Origin: Methylovirgula sp. 4M-Z18 | GTDB taxonomy: Bacteria; Pseudomonadota; Alphaproteobacteria; Rhizobiales; Beijerinckiaceae | NCBI RefSeq assembly: GCF_037890675.1 | Contig: NZ_CP149574.1 | Span: 4,440,874 to 4,504,873, forward strand | Reading direction: 5' to 3' | DNA length: 64,000 nt | Shown: positions 1-8,075 of the stretch, piece after piece | Layout of the letters: each line of letters begins with the position of its first letter | Position numbering within the stretch: the first letter of the stretch is position 1 | Program-made: the position numbers and the translations under genes | Notes under the pieces: model-generated | Told to the model about the DNA's origin: nothing | Seen by the model: the letters and a program-made list of their open reading frames with translations, nothing else | Databases searched by the model: none

Positions 1-169
1 TCTGCACGCGCTGTCTGTGCCCCTCTCGCGCGCAAAAAGCGGCACCTATTTCAACGGCCGGCAACCGGCACGCGCTCATGCGCAAGCCTACGATTCGAGC
101 GCGCGCCGCCGCTTGCGCGCGTTGAGCCACGAGTGGACGCAAATCCCTCTGCCGCAGTCCCTTTCTTAA
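1..169 (+). CDS. C-terminal end of a short-chain dehydrogenase (partial)
   Basis: The reading frame is open from the window edge to a TAA at 167-169, giving about 55 residues. The sequence contains SGTYFNGRQ, then a run rich in Ala and Arg, then a LRALSHEW-like tail. That layout resembles the C-terminus of retinol- or protochlorophyllide-dehydrogenase-like SDR proteins, where a GxYF motif is followed by a helix ending in W..S. The next two genes on the same strand are also SDRs, which supports the call. Coding sense is judged by eye only and the catalytic part lies outside the window. Confidence 0.5.
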   Translation, partial: LHALSVPLSRAKSGTYFNGRQPARAHAQAYDSSARRRLRALSHEWTQIPLPQSLS

Positions 170-187
170 ACCTGAACGGAGCAACCC

Positions 188-907
188 ATGTCTTCGAAAA
201 TGCATAGTGTCATCATCGGCGGATCGTCCGGCATCGGCCTCGCTACCGCTCAGCTTCTGTTGACCCAAGGTCATCGCGTCACGATCACCGGCCGCGATCC
301 GGAACGCTTGCGGCAGGCGCAAGCCACGCTGCAACATCAGGCGACGTGCCTCGAAATGGACGCCGCCGATCCGCGCGCGGTGCGCTCAACCTTCGAAAAG
401 ATCGGCGCCTTCGATCATCTCGTGCTCGCCTTCGGCAGCCGTAAAGGCGCAGGGCCGGTAACCGATGTCGATCTAAACGACGTGCAACAAGGCTTCGCGG
501 AAAAGGTCTTTCCGCATTTCGATTGCGCGCGGGCCGCGGTGAAACATCTTTCCGGCAACGGGAGCATCACCTTCATCGCCGCCGTCTCGGCCCATGCTGC
601 TTTGCCGGGATCGGCCGGGCTTGGCGCGGCCAATGGCGCAATCACGGCGATGGTGCCGATTTTCGCGCGCGAGCTGCAACCGTTGCGAGTCAACGGCGTC
701 TCGCCCGGCGTGATCGACACGCCCTGGTGGGACTTCCTGCCCGAGGCGCAAAAAGCGCCGGTCTTCGCCGATTTTGCCGCGAAAACGCCGGTCGGCCGCG
801 TGGGCCGACCGGAAGACATCGCTGAGACCATCGCCTTCCTGATCGGCAACCGCTTCATGACCGGCCACACCATCGTCTGCGATGGCGGCTTGCATCTTGC
901 GGCTTGA
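188..907 (+). CDS. SDR-family protein with altered active site
   Basis: This 239-residue protein has the Rossmann nucleotide motif GGSSGIG at residues 11-17 and the SDR C-terminal pattern VNGVSPGVIDTP followed by a GxTxxxDGG end. The active-site Ser is present (Ser134), but the usual YxxxK is replaced: Leu145 and Asn149 stand where Tyr and Lys are expected. A group of SDR proteins with this GAANGA-type segment exists, so the change may be a family feature. It probably binds NAD(P), but classical alcohol or ketone chemistry is doubtful. It follows the partial SDR by 18 bp and precedes another SDR by 42 bp, so the three look co-transcribed. The substrate is unknown. Confidence 0.85.
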   Translation: MSSKMHSVIIGGSSGIGLATAQLLLTQGHRVTITGRDPERLRQAQATLQHQATCLEMDAADPRAVRSTFEKIGAFDHLVLAFGSRKGAGPVTDVDLNDVQQGFAEKVFPHFDCARAAVKHLSGNGSITFIAAVSAHAALPGSAGLGAANGAITAMVPIFARELQPLRVNGVSPGVIDTPWWDFLPEAQKAPVFADFAAKTPVGRVGRPEDIAETIAFLIGNRFMTGHTIVCDGGLHLAA

Positions 908-949
908 AGCCTAGTTCCACGTCGAACTTCAGCTTTTAAGGAGACATTC

Positions 950-1711
950 GTGGATCTCGATCTTGCGGGCAAACGGGCGCTTGTCACGGGCGCATCGAAA
1001 GGAATTGGCCGGGCGATTGCCATGCGATTGGCGCAGGAGGGCTGCGGCCTCATTCTCGTCGCCCGCAATGCCGAGACGTTGGACGCAACCGCGGCGAACC
1101 TGCGCCAGCGTCACAATGTGCCGGTGCGCGTGCTTGCCGCCGACATCGCGCAGCAAGGCGAAATCGAGCGCATCGCCGCCGACGTGGATGCGCTCGACAT
1201 TCTGGTCAATAACGCCGGCGCGATTCCGCCCGGCGCGCTGCTCGATATCGACGATACGCGCTGGCGCGCCGCGTGGGACTTGAAGGTCTTCGGCTTCATC
1301 GGTTTGACGCGCGCGCTTTATCCGAAATTGAAAACACGCCGCGGTGTGATTGTGAATATCATCGGCACCGCCGGCGAAAGGTTCGACCCGAATTATATCG
1401 CCGGCAGCAGCGGCAATGCCGCACTGATGGCGTTCACGCGTGCCCTCGGCCATTCAGCGCCGCGCGACGGCATGCGGGCCGTCGGCATCAATCCGGGGCC
1501 TGTTGCGACCGACCGCATGGAGACGATGCTCCGCGGCCGCGCCGAAAAGGATTTTGGCGATGCCTCGCGCTGGCAGGAGTATCTGGAAAAAATGCCCTTC
1601 GGCCGCGCGGCGACCCCCGAGGAAATCGCCGATGCGGCGGCATTCCTGGCGTCCCCGCGCTCCGCCTATACGACCGGAACGATCCTAACGATCGATGGCG
1701 CGGGGCGGTGA
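950..1711 (+). CDS. SDR-family oxidoreductase, YIAGS-type active site
   Basis: This 253-residue protein starts at a GTG, supported by an AAGGAGA ribosome site at 938-944. It has TGASKGIG near residues 13-20, NNAG at 87-90 and the C-terminal GxxxTIDGA end of SDRs. The active-site stretch reads PNYIAGSSGNAAL, with Tyr149 displaced and Asn156 at the place of the catalytic Lys. SDRs with this signature are widespread in alphaproteobacteria but poorly characterised. It is the last gene of a run of three SDR genes and is followed by a strong hairpin at 1722-1748. Cofactor binding is likely; the reaction is not known. Confidence 0.87.
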   Translation: MDLDLAGKRALVTGASKGIGRAIAMRLAQEGCGLILVARNAETLDATAANLRQRHNVPVRVLAADIAQQGEIERIAADVDALDILVNNAGAIPPGALLDIDDTRWRAAWDLKVFGFIGLTRALYPKLKTRRGVIVNIIGTAGERFDPNYIAGSSGNAALMAFTRALGHSAPRDGMRAVGINPGPVATDRMETMLRGRAEKDFGDASRWQEYLEKMPFGRAATPEEIADAAAFLASPRSAYTTGTILTIDGAGR

Positions 1712-1721
1712 ACTGTTAACA

Positions 1722-1748
1722 GGACCGCGACCAGGACGGTCGCGGTCC
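1722..1748. terminator. Strong hairpin between convergent genes, probable bidirectional terminator
   Basis: GGACCGCGACC pairs with GGTCGCGGTCC (11 bp, no mismatch) around a 5-base loop. It lies between the ends of the SDR gene and msrB, which converge. It has no long T-run. Nearly the same hairpin occurs at 27949-27975, just past the decarboxylase gene. Confidence 0.6.
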
Positions 1749-1756
1749 GATATATG

Positions 1757-2260
1757 TTACGCCGCAGCTTTGGCCTTCTGCACCGGCTGCGTGCCTTCGG
1801 GGAAGAACTCCATCGCCGCCGAATTCATGCAATAGCGATGATAGGTCGGCGGTGGGCCGTCGGGGAACACGTGGCCGAGATGGCCGTCGCAGCGCATGCA
1901 GCGGATTTCGGTGCGCGACATGCCGTAGCTCGTGTCCTTGATGTAGCGGATATGATCGAGGTCATAGGGTTTGAAGAAGCTCGGCCAACCGGTGCCCGAC
2001 TCGAATTTGTCGCCTGAACGGAACAGCGGCAGGCCGCACAAATGGCAGGCGTAGGTGCCCTTGTCCTTGTTGTCGAGCAGCACGCCGCAGAAGCTTGGCT
2101 CGGTGCCGTGGTTGAGCAGGATGCGCCGCTCCTCGGGCGTCAGATCCTGCGCCAGCCGCTCCACCTCCGCCTCGCTGAGCGGCGCGATATCGTAGCCCGC
2201 GTGCGAAGGGCTCTGCGGCCGCGGGCGGGTCTCAAGATCGCGAAAGACATCACGGAACAT
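1757..2260 (-). CDS. msrB: Peptide-methionine (R)-S-oxide reductase MsrB
   Basis: The 167-residue protein reduces R-methionine sulfoxide in oxidised proteins, with thioredoxin as usual donor. The SelR fold is complete: zinc ligands CxxC at Cys72/Cys75 and Cys121/Cys124, the GTGWPSF segment at 89-95, HLGHVF at 127-132 and the catalytic RYCMNSAA with Cys144. No signal peptide is seen, so it should be cytoplasmic. It stands alone, convergent with the SDR genes, and its upstream side carries copy A of the triple-hairpin repeat (2278-2396), so promoter and repeat lie together. Confidence 0.97.
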   Translation of the reverse strand: MFRDVFRDLETRPRPQSPSHAGYDIAPLSEAEVERLAQDLTPEERRILLNHGTEPSFCGVLLDNKDKGTYACHLCGLPLFRSGDKFESGTGWPSFFKPYDLDHIRYIKDTSYGMSRTEIRCMRCDGHLGHVFPDGPPPTYHRYCMNSAAMEFFPEGTQPVQKAKAAA

Positions 2261-2277
2261 GCGCTTCTCCTCAAAAT

Positions 2278-2396
2278 AATACCAACGTTCACAAAGAGTG
2301 AGCGTCGGTTCCTTTCTTCATTTTTCGCCTTTTCAAGGCGAGAGCGAAAAATGAAGAGCGGTCCAAAGGTCGCTGCTCGCGACCTTTGGCATAACG
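2278..2396 (+). repeat. Triple-hairpin intergenic repeat, copy A
   Basis: This element of about 119 bp contains three successive inverted repeats: ACCAACG..CGTCGGT, then CTTCATTTTTCGCC..GCGAAAAATGAAG, then CCAAAGGTCGC..GCGACCTTTGG. Copies with the same order occur at 21559-21677 and, inverted, at 55276-55390. It lies between msrB and a methyltransferase gene, both on the minus strand. Confidence 0.9.
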
Positions 2397-2441
2397 TCCA
2401 TAAAATGGGCCTTCGGCCGTTTTGCGCAAGCGCTACCGCGT

Positions 2442-3230
2442 TCAAGGCCGTTTCACGTTTGCGTCATGACGCCGGCCGTCGCGGCCGAGGGGCTCGTGCA
2501 TCCCGACATTCGGCGCGGCGATCGCCGGCTCGAGTTTCGGCAACATGCGCCGTGCGAGCTTGCGGATGGCGACGGGGCGGTAGAGCTGTTTCGTCGCCTC
2601 GACCACATAGACGCCGGCCCCCGGCACGGGCAGCATGTTACCGATCCTCTCGAAGGCACCGGCCGCTGAGAGCCAGAGCCGGCGCTCGAACGGAGGGATG
2701 AACAGTGCTTCCTGCCAATGAATCGGTGAAAACAACGTGTCGCGCATCAAGTTGCGCAACTGGCTTTTGGAAAAGGGCTGGCCGACCCCGAACGGCGTGT
2801 TGTCCATGCCGGCCCAGAGGCCGCGGCGCGAGGGCGCCACGATCATCAGCCGGCCGCCGGGGGTGAGAACGCGCCAGATTTCGGACAGGACCTCGCTCGG
2901 CTGCTCGGCAACTTCCAGCGCATGCACCAGCAGAACCCGGTCGATGCAGCTATCGGGCAACGGCAGCAGTTCCATATCGACCAGCGTCGATGCGGACAGG
3001 CCGGATTGCGGCCAATTCACCACCCCTTGCGCGGCCGGCATGAAGGCGAGCGTGCGCATGGCTTCCTTGTGGAACTCGCTCAAGAATGGCGTCGCATAGC
3101 CGATCCCCACCACCGAAAGGCCGATGCAATTGCTCCAGCGTTCGCGCAAAATGCGATGAATGAATCGCTGGGCCACGCGGCCCAAAGCGGCATCGTAAAA
3201 GGTGCGAAGATCGATCACATCCAAGGACAT
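2442..3230 (-). CDS. Class I SAM-dependent methyltransferase-like protein
   Basis: The protein has about 262 residues from the ATG at 3230; an in-frame ATG at 3245 would add five. It shows the Methyltransf_11 pattern in its middle part: an acidic VDMELLPLPDSCID stretch, VLLVHALEV as post-motif region, and EIWRVLTPGGRLMIVAP. The N-terminal SAM-binding glycine motif is weak (VVGIGYATPF). Proteins of this type commonly sit head-to-head with gloB in alphaproteobacteria, as here. The substrate is not known. Its end is close to repeat copy A. Confidence 0.8.
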   Translation of the reverse strand: MSLDVIDLRTFYDAALGRVAQRFIHRILRERWSNCIGLSVVGIGYATPFLSEFHKEAMRTLAFMPAAQGVVNWPQSGLSASTLVDMELLPLPDSCIDRVLLVHALEVAEQPSEVLSEIWRVLTPGGRLMIVAPSRRGLWAGMDNTPFGVGQPFSKSQLRNLMRDTLFSPIHWQEALFIPPFERRLWLSAAGAFERIGNMLPVPGAGVYVVEATKQLYRPVAIRKLARRMLPKLEPAIAAPNVGMHEPLGRDGRRHDANVKRP

Positions 3231-3348
3231 GGCCGATTGTCCCATGAAGCGGGTGGCCGCGCAAATGGGGCAAACGATTTATGGTTGACGCGCGCGCGGG
3301 CCTGGGGCTTGGTGGCGCATCTTCGTCGACCTTCAGTTCGAGGCCCTC

Positions 3349-4119
3349 ATGCCGCTCCAGATTCATCAGTTCATCTGCCGTACCGACAATTTTGGCGTTC
3401 TCATTCACGACCCGCAAACCGGAGCGACCGCCGCCCTCGATGCGCCGGACGGCCCGGCGCTCCTCGCCGCCCTCGATGCGCGCGGCTGGCAGCTCACCGA
3501 CATTCTGATCACCCATAAACATGCCGATCACGTCGAAGGCATTCCGGCCCTGAAGGCGAAATTTCCGGACGCCAAAGTGACCGGTCCCGCCGCGGAAGCC
3601 AAGGAGATCGGCGCGCTCGACGTCGAGGTCAAGGAAGACGATCTCGTCCGCTTTGGCGCGACCGCCGCAAAGGTGATCGCGACGCCGGGCCACACCGCCG
3701 GCCATATCGTCTATTGGTTCGAAGAAGACGATCTGCTGTTCGCCGGCGACACTTTGTTCGCGCTCGGCTGCGGCCGCGTGTTCGAAACGTCGATGGAGGT
3801 GATGTGGGAATCCCTGTCGAAACTGTCGCGCCTGCCGGGCGAGACGCAAGTCTATTGCGGCCACGAATATACCCTATCGAACACCAAATTCGCGTTGACG
3901 ATCGAACCTAACAACAGTTTGCTGCAAGACCGCGCCGGCGAAATCGCGACTCAGCGCGCCAAGGGTGAGATGACGTTGCCGACTACGATCGCGCTCGAAC
4001 TTGCCACCAACCCCTTCCTGCGCGCCGACGAGCCGGCCGTGAAAGCCGCGCTCGGCATGAGCGACGCCGATGCCTCGCAGGTGTTCGCGGAGATCCGGGA
4101 ACGGAAGAACCGGGCTTAA
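3349..4119 (+). CDS. gloB: Hydroxyacylglutathione hydrolase (glyoxalase II)
   Basis: The 256-residue protein hydrolyses S-lactoylglutathione to lactate and glutathione, the second glyoxalase step. The metallo-beta-lactamase motif THxHxDH is intact with His56, His58, Asp60 and His61, followed by the GHTAGHIVYW segment, FAGDTLF and the YCGHEYT motif typical of GloB. The C-terminal HAGH-type domain (NPFLRADEP..) is complete. It diverges from the methyltransferase gene; its stop overlaps the end of the convergent phosphatase gene by 4 bp. Confidence 0.95.
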   Translation: MPLQIHQFICRTDNFGVLIHDPQTGATAALDAPDGPALLAALDARGWQLTDILITHKHADHVEGIPALKAKFPDAKVTGPAAEAKEIGALDVEVKEDDLVRFGATAAKVIATPGHTAGHIVYWFEEDDLLFAGDTLFALGCGRVFETSMEVMWESLSKLSRLPGETQVYCGHEYTLSNTKFALTIEPNNSLLQDRAGEIATQRAKGEMTLPTTIALELATNPFLRADEPAVKAALGMSDADASQVFAEIRERKNRA

Positions 4120-4697
4120 GGGGTAACTGCCATCGCCAATTCGCTTTCGCGGCCGAGTTCCCGCATCCAGGTGCGGTAATTCGGTTCGCGCTGCAATTGG
4201 CGGCCATAATGCCGGCGCAGCTCCTGCGTCAGCCGCCCGCCACGGCCGAGCATATGGTCGGCCTGGGAGATCATATGCGAATTGGGCCAGGCCTGCGGCC
4301 GAATATGCTGCAGCCGGGCGAACAAATGCTCTTCGGATGCGTCGGGCAGAGCCTGGGTGAGCAGCGTGACCATGGCGGCGGTCGAGCGCGAAACGCCCAT
4401 ATAGCAATGCACCAGGAGATGGCCGTCGCGGTCGAATTTCACCGATTTGAGCGTCTCGCCGAAGCGCAGGATCGCTTCCATATGCTGCTGCGCCGGCAGG
4501 ATTTTGCCCGCGATGGGCTCGATGATGTCGTCGAACTCGAGAACGACCCGGTGATGGTCGTCGTAATCGGCAAAAGCCTGCATTTCCGGCCAATCGGCAT
4601 CGATCAGCGAGAGCACATGGGTGACGCCGCGGGCGCGATGGTCGGCCAGCTCACGGACACCGCACACGGTGAGGGCGGAAAAACCGTCAGGCTGCAT
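4116..4697 (-). CDS. Dual-specificity/tyrosine phosphatase-like protein
   Basis: From the ATG at 4697 the protein has 193 residues. It carries the phosphatase signature HCYMGVSRST: catalytic Cys98 and Arg104 in CX5R, preceded by a DWPEMQAF region that may supply the general acid. The start lies inside the end of ptsN (11 bp overlap), so the two are probably translated together. An upstream frame extension exists but would run far into ptsN and is not preferred. The substrate may be a protein, RNA end or inositol phosphate; the sequence does not tell. Cytoplasmic. Confidence 0.85.
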   Translation of the reverse strand: MQPDGFSALTVCGVRELADHRARGVTHVLSLIDADWPEMQAFADYDDHHRVVLEFDDIIEPIAGKILPAQQHMEAILRFGETLKSVKFDRDGHLLVHCYMGVSRSTAAMVTLLTQALPDASEEHLFARLQHIRPQAWPNSHMISQADHMLGRGGRLTQELRRHYGRQLQREPNYRTWMRELGRESELAMAVTP

Positions 4698-5151
4698 TGG
4701 ACGACGGCGACTGGGTGAGAACTGAATAAAGCGCTGGGGTCGCGCGCGTCGCCCGCAGCTTCTGCGTAACGGCGGGATCACGCAGCACACGCGCGATACT
4801 GGCGAGCGCCTTCAAGTGATCGGCCCCGGCCGCCTCCGGCGCGATCAGCAGGAAGATCAGATCGACGGGCTGACCGTCGAGGGCCTCGAAATCGATCGGA
4901 CGCTCGAGCCGCGCAAAAATGCCGAAAATCTTCGCACATTTCGCTAATTTTCCGTGCGGAATGGCGATTCCGTTGCCAACCCCGGTCGAACCCAGTCGCT
5001 CCCGCTGCAACAGGGCGTCGAAGACTTCGCGCGACGACAGACCGGACACAAGTCCGGCACGTTCCGCGAGCTCCTGCAAGGCCTGCTTCTTGGTATTCAC
5101 CTTGAGCGACGGCAAAATGCCGTCCGGCGAAAGAATATCAGTTAAAGACAT
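4687..5151 (-). CDS. ptsN: PTS IIA-like nitrogen regulatory protein PtsN (EIIA-Ntr)
   Basis: The 154-residue single-domain PTS EIIA protein has the phosphorylated His66 in GIAIPHGKL. It is the end acceptor of the nitrogen PTS phosphorelay (PtsP-PtsO-PtsN) and regulates potassium transport, stress and metabolism by protein contact. It follows hpf on the same strand with 100 bp between, the standard alphaproteobacterial order hpf-ptsN. The rpoN gene that often precedes hpf is not here. Confidence 0.95.
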   Translation of the reverse strand: MSLTDILSPDGILPSLKVNTKKQALQELAERAGLVSGLSSREVFDALLQRERLGSTGVGNGIAIPHGKLAKCAKIFGIFARLERPIDFEALDGQPVDLIFLLIAPEAAGADHLKALASIARVLRDPAVTQKLRATRATPALYSVLTQSPSSNAA

Positions 5152-5251
5152 AAGAGCTCTGACCCGGTGGGCATATGGCGTTGGACAGGCAAAACGTATG
5201 CCGCTTGCCCGTCCTTATATGTCCGCGAACCAAAAAGTTCACGCTTTTCTT

Positions 5252-5845
5252 TCACGCTTTCGCGGATGGTGTGGCGGGATCGATCCAGCCGACATGGCCA
5301 TCGGATCTACGGTAGACGATGTTGACGCGGCCGTTGGTGGCGTGGCGAAACACGATGACCGGGGCACCAGACAGATCGAGATCCATCACGGCAGCGGACA
5401 CTGACAATTCGCGCAGCCGCGCGGTGCTTTCGGCCACGACGACCGGATTGAAATCGTGGATTTCGTCGGCATCCTCGTCCGGCGCTTCCAGCACATAAGC
5501 GGCCATGATCGCGCCCACGCGCTCCTCGCCCTCGTGCACGCCATTGGGTCCGTGGTGGTCTTTCAGACGTCGCTTATATCGGCTCAAACGCTTTTCGATG
5601 CGGTCAGCCGCCTGGTCGAAACTTGCATAAGGCTCGTGCGCCAAGGCTTCCGCCTGGAGTGTAATGCCCGACGACAAATGCAGCGTACAATCGGTCCGAT
5701 ACCCGGATCCTTCCGGCTCCAGCGTCACGTGCCCACCGACGCGGCCTTCGTAATATTTGCCGATGGCGCCTGCGATGCGATCTTGAACGTGTGTGCGGAG
5801 AGCTTCGCCGATGTCGAAGTTTTTACCTGAAACGCGTAAGGTCAT
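5252..5845 (-). CDS. hpf: Long-form ribosome hibernation promoting factor
   Basis: From the ATG at 5845, with a GAGGGAG ribosome site just upstream, the protein has 197 residues. The N-terminal S30AE domain (residues 1 to about 105) is joined by a linker to the C-terminal dimerisation domain with VIVFRHATNGRVNIVYRRSDGHVGWIDP-like features. Long-form HPF dimerises 70S ribosomes in stationary phase. It is upstream of ptsN on the same strand. A farther upstream start is possible but has no better ribosome site. Confidence 0.95.
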   Translation of the reverse strand: MTLRVSGKNFDIGEALRTHVQDRIAGAIGKYYEGRVGGHVTLEPEGSGYRTDCTLHLSSGITLQAEALAHEPYASFDQAADRIEKRLSRYKRRLKDHHGPNGVHEGEERVGAIMAAYVLEAPDEDADEIHDFNPVVVAESTARLRELSVSAAVMDLDLSGAPVIVFRHATNGRVNIVYRRSDGHVGWIDPATPSAKA

Positions 5846-6060
5846 TCGCGCTCCCTCTCTTTTCTGTTTCGACCGCACGAACCGAAACCGGCAATCCACC
5901 GAAGTCGGATCGTGCCGAGGGAAAGATTCATTTGCGCTTTCCCTGTTCTACTGGATTAGGAGCGTCTGCTGGCGAAGTCAATGTGTGCGCTGCAACATGA
6001 GTTTTGCCACGCTATTCTCTTAGTCTTTGATTTTAGGCCAAATTCTTCAACGCACCGAAA

Positions 6061-6906
6061 CTAGGCGCCATTCAATTTTTGCCGTACGAGGGTTGCGATC
6101 CAATCGCGCAGGATGACGATCCGTTGCTGATGGCGCAGGCTTGCGTGGGTGAGAAGCCATAGTTCGCGCGCCAAGCCCGGCGGACCCGGCAAACGCCGCA
6201 AACGCGGGCGCCGATCACCGATGAAACAAGGCACGAGCGAACGGCCGGCCCCTGCCTCGATCGCCTGTAGAATCGCGTCTCCGTCATTGAAGGCCATTTG
6301 CGCATTGGCCACTTCTGCTGCGGCAGCAAGCCATTGCGCATGCGGTAAGTGGCTCAAGCTTTCGTCATAAACGAGCCACGGCGAATCGTCGGACCGCTCC
6401 GCGGGGCCATAAGCCGCGTAAGTCACGAGGCCAAGGCGCTGCATGAGATGTGCGCCGCCTTTTTCCGGCCGTCCGAGACGCAAAGCGACGTCCGCTTCAC
6501 CCTTGCGCAGATCCGCATTGCGGCCGTCGGCGAGAAAATCGAGACGCAGTTTCGGATAGGTCTTCAGGAGATCCGGCGCCGCCGGCGCAAGCAGATGATT
6601 GACGAGGAGCGGGACGGCGCTGATGCGTACATTGCCAGATGGGGCATCATCCGTGCGGCCCGCGTCGGCTTTCAATGCAGCGATTTCCTCTTCGACCGCG
6701 CGTGCATGTTGCAAAGCCGCCTCGCCCGCGGGTGTTGGATGCAAATTCCCTTCCACGCGCGTGAAAAGCTTGCTGCCGAGCTGCTTTTCGGCGCTCGCGA
6801 GACGGCGCGCGACAGTTGTTTGATTGACACCCAGGCGACGCGCGGCACCAGCAAGCGTGCTTGCCCGTCCGATCGCCAACAGAAAACGCAAATCGTCCCA
6901 ATCCAT
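6061..6906 (-). CDS. LysR-family transcriptional regulator
   Basis: From the ATG at 6906 (MDWDDLRFLLA) the protein has 281 residues. The N-terminal winged helix-turn-helix contains GRASTLAGAARRLGVNQ, with a VARRLASAEKQLG recognition region, and the rest is a periplasmic-binding-like effector domain. Upstream extension to 7002 is open but would overlap the divergent gene and adds no domain. It is divergent from the YciI-dehalogenase pair with about 95 bp between, so it probably controls that pair and itself. The ligand is unknown. Confidence 0.88.
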   Translation of the reverse strand: MDWDDLRFLLAIGRASTLAGAARRLGVNQTTVARRLASAEKQLGSKLFTRVEGNLHPTPAGEAALQHARAVEEEIAALKADAGRTDDAPSGNVRISAVPLLVNHLLAPAAPDLLKTYPKLRLDFLADGRNADLRKGEADVALRLGRPEKGGAHLMQRLGLVTYAAYGPAERSDDSPWLVYDESLSHLPHAQWLAAAAEVANAQMAFNDGDAILQAIEAGAGRSLVPCFIGDRRPRLRRLPGPPGLARELWLLTHASLRHQQRIVILRDWIATLVRQKLNGA

Positions 6907-7001
6907 GGGGCTGCATATTTGCAGATTCGAACGGCAGTAACACGGATTTTTTCGACCCCGCCAAACCATTACGCCAGACGGAGCCAAATAGGAGAAGGCC
7001 A

Positions 7002-7304
7002 ATGCTCTATGCCGTTCTTTTCACCGACAATTTGCAAAGCGCCAGCGCGCGAGGGCGTCTGATGCCTGAACATCTCGCGTTTTTGCATGCCCATCGAGAG
7101 CATATCCAAGCGGCGGGACCGCTGCTCGAAACGTCCAACGAGCAGAGCGCCGGTGGGCTCTGGCTGGTCGAAGCTGACAGTGCGGATAGGGTCTTGCAAC
7201 TCGTCCATGACGATCCGTTCTGGCCAAGCGGCCTGCGTGAATCGTTTCGCATCTTGCAGTGGCGACAAGTTTTTGTCCGCGACTCCAACGGTTCAATTGC
7301 ATGA
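7002..7304 (+). CDS. YciI-family protein
   Basis: This 100-residue protein begins MLYAVLFTDN after an AGGAGAAGG ribosome site near 6990. It has the YciI fold: an N-terminal strand, RLMPEHLAFLHAHREHI with the conserved His/Asp-type pocket, and DDPFWPSGLRESFRI matching the DPF motif. Members bind small ligands and some catalyse dehalogenation or fumarylpyruvate-type reactions. Its stop overlaps the start of the next gene in ATGA, so the two are translationally coupled. A link with the dehalogenase-like neighbour is attractive but inferred. Confidence 0.85.
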   Translation: MLYAVLFTDNLQSASARGRLMPEHLAFLHAHREHIQAAGPLLETSNEQSAGGLWLVEADSADRVLQLVHDDPFWPSGLRESFRILQWRQVFVRDSNGSIA

Positions 7305-8065
7305 CCATGAGCCGGCGCAAAATTCTGACTGGCGGCGCGGCGAGCGCGGGCATGCTGCATTCATCCGTCAAAACATTAAGCACTCCACGAAAAGGGCTGA
7401 CCTATAAAGCCACTGCTTTTGACGCTTTCGCTATTTTCGATTCCCGACCAGTAGACCGGCTTTGTGAGATTCTCTTTCCGGGCCAGGGCGAAGCTTTCAT
7501 TAAAATGTGGCGCGCCCACCAATTCGAATATGCATGGTTGCAGGTCTTGATGCGGCGATATGCCGATTTCGAGCGCGTGACTGCGCAATCGCTCTCCTTC
7601 GCTGCCAACGCATTAAAACTCGATCTGGCCGACAATCAGAAAAAGCAATTGCTGCAGGCCTATTCTTGCATGCCCGCATGGCCAGACGCGGTGCCGAGCC
7701 TGCAGAAACTTCGACAAACCGGCGTCAGGACCGCGATACTTTCCAACTTGACGCCACAGATGTTGCAAAGCTGTCTCAGCGCCAATCCCGGCCTGCGCGA
7801 TCTGTTCGATCACGTGTTAAGCACCGATGCCGCGCGAACGTATAAGCCCGATCCAAGAGCCTATGCGCTTGCGCCCGATGCACTCAAACTGCCACGCGAG
7901 AACATAGCGTTTATCGCTTATGCGGGATGGGACGCCGTTGGCGCGAAGTGCTTCGGCTATCCAACCTTTTGGGCCAATCGCGCTGGAGCGCCCAGCGAAA
8001 CATTGGGCGACAAAGCCGACGCGATGGGCGCTGATTTATCGGGCCTGACGGCGTTTATTGGCTGA
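7301..8065 (+). CDS. Haloacid dehalogenase-like protein with twin-arginine signal
   Basis: The 254-residue protein starts with MTMSRRKILTGGAASAG, which looks like a Tat export signal. The rest resembles type II (S)-2-haloacid dehalogenases: nucleophile Asp41 in FDAFAIFD, Ser148-Asn149 in LSNLT, Lys182 in YKPDPRAY and a GWDAVGAK motif with Asp211. Two changes stand out. The DAYGT nucleophile loop reads DAFAI, and the SSN before GxWD reads AYA. Catalysis of ordinary haloacids is therefore uncertain. It is coupled by ATGA overlap to the YciI gene and converges with fabI. Confidence 0.8.
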   Translation: MTMSRRKILTGGAASAGMLHSSVKTLSTPRKGLTYKATAFDAFAIFDSRPVDRLCEILFPGQGEAFIKMWRAHQFEYAWLQVLMRRYADFERVTAQSLSFAANALKLDLADNQKKQLLQAYSCMPAWPDAVPSLQKLRQTGVRTAILSNLTPQMLQSCLSANPGLRDLFDHVLSTDAARTYKPDPRAYALAPDALKLPRENIAFIAYAGWDAVGAKCFGYPTFWANRAGAPSETLGDKADAMGADLSGLTAFIG

Positions 8066-8075
8066 CGGCGACGAA

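Noticed and set aside
913-928. AGTTCCACGTCGAACT, a parS-like palindrome between two SDR genes
   Set aside because: It differs from the usual parS at about five of sixteen positions and lies some 60 kb from parB, so it is more likely chance.
2446-2466. GTTTCACGTTTG near the end of the methyltransferase gene, half parS-like
   Set aside because: Only one half matches and it is inside coding sequence.
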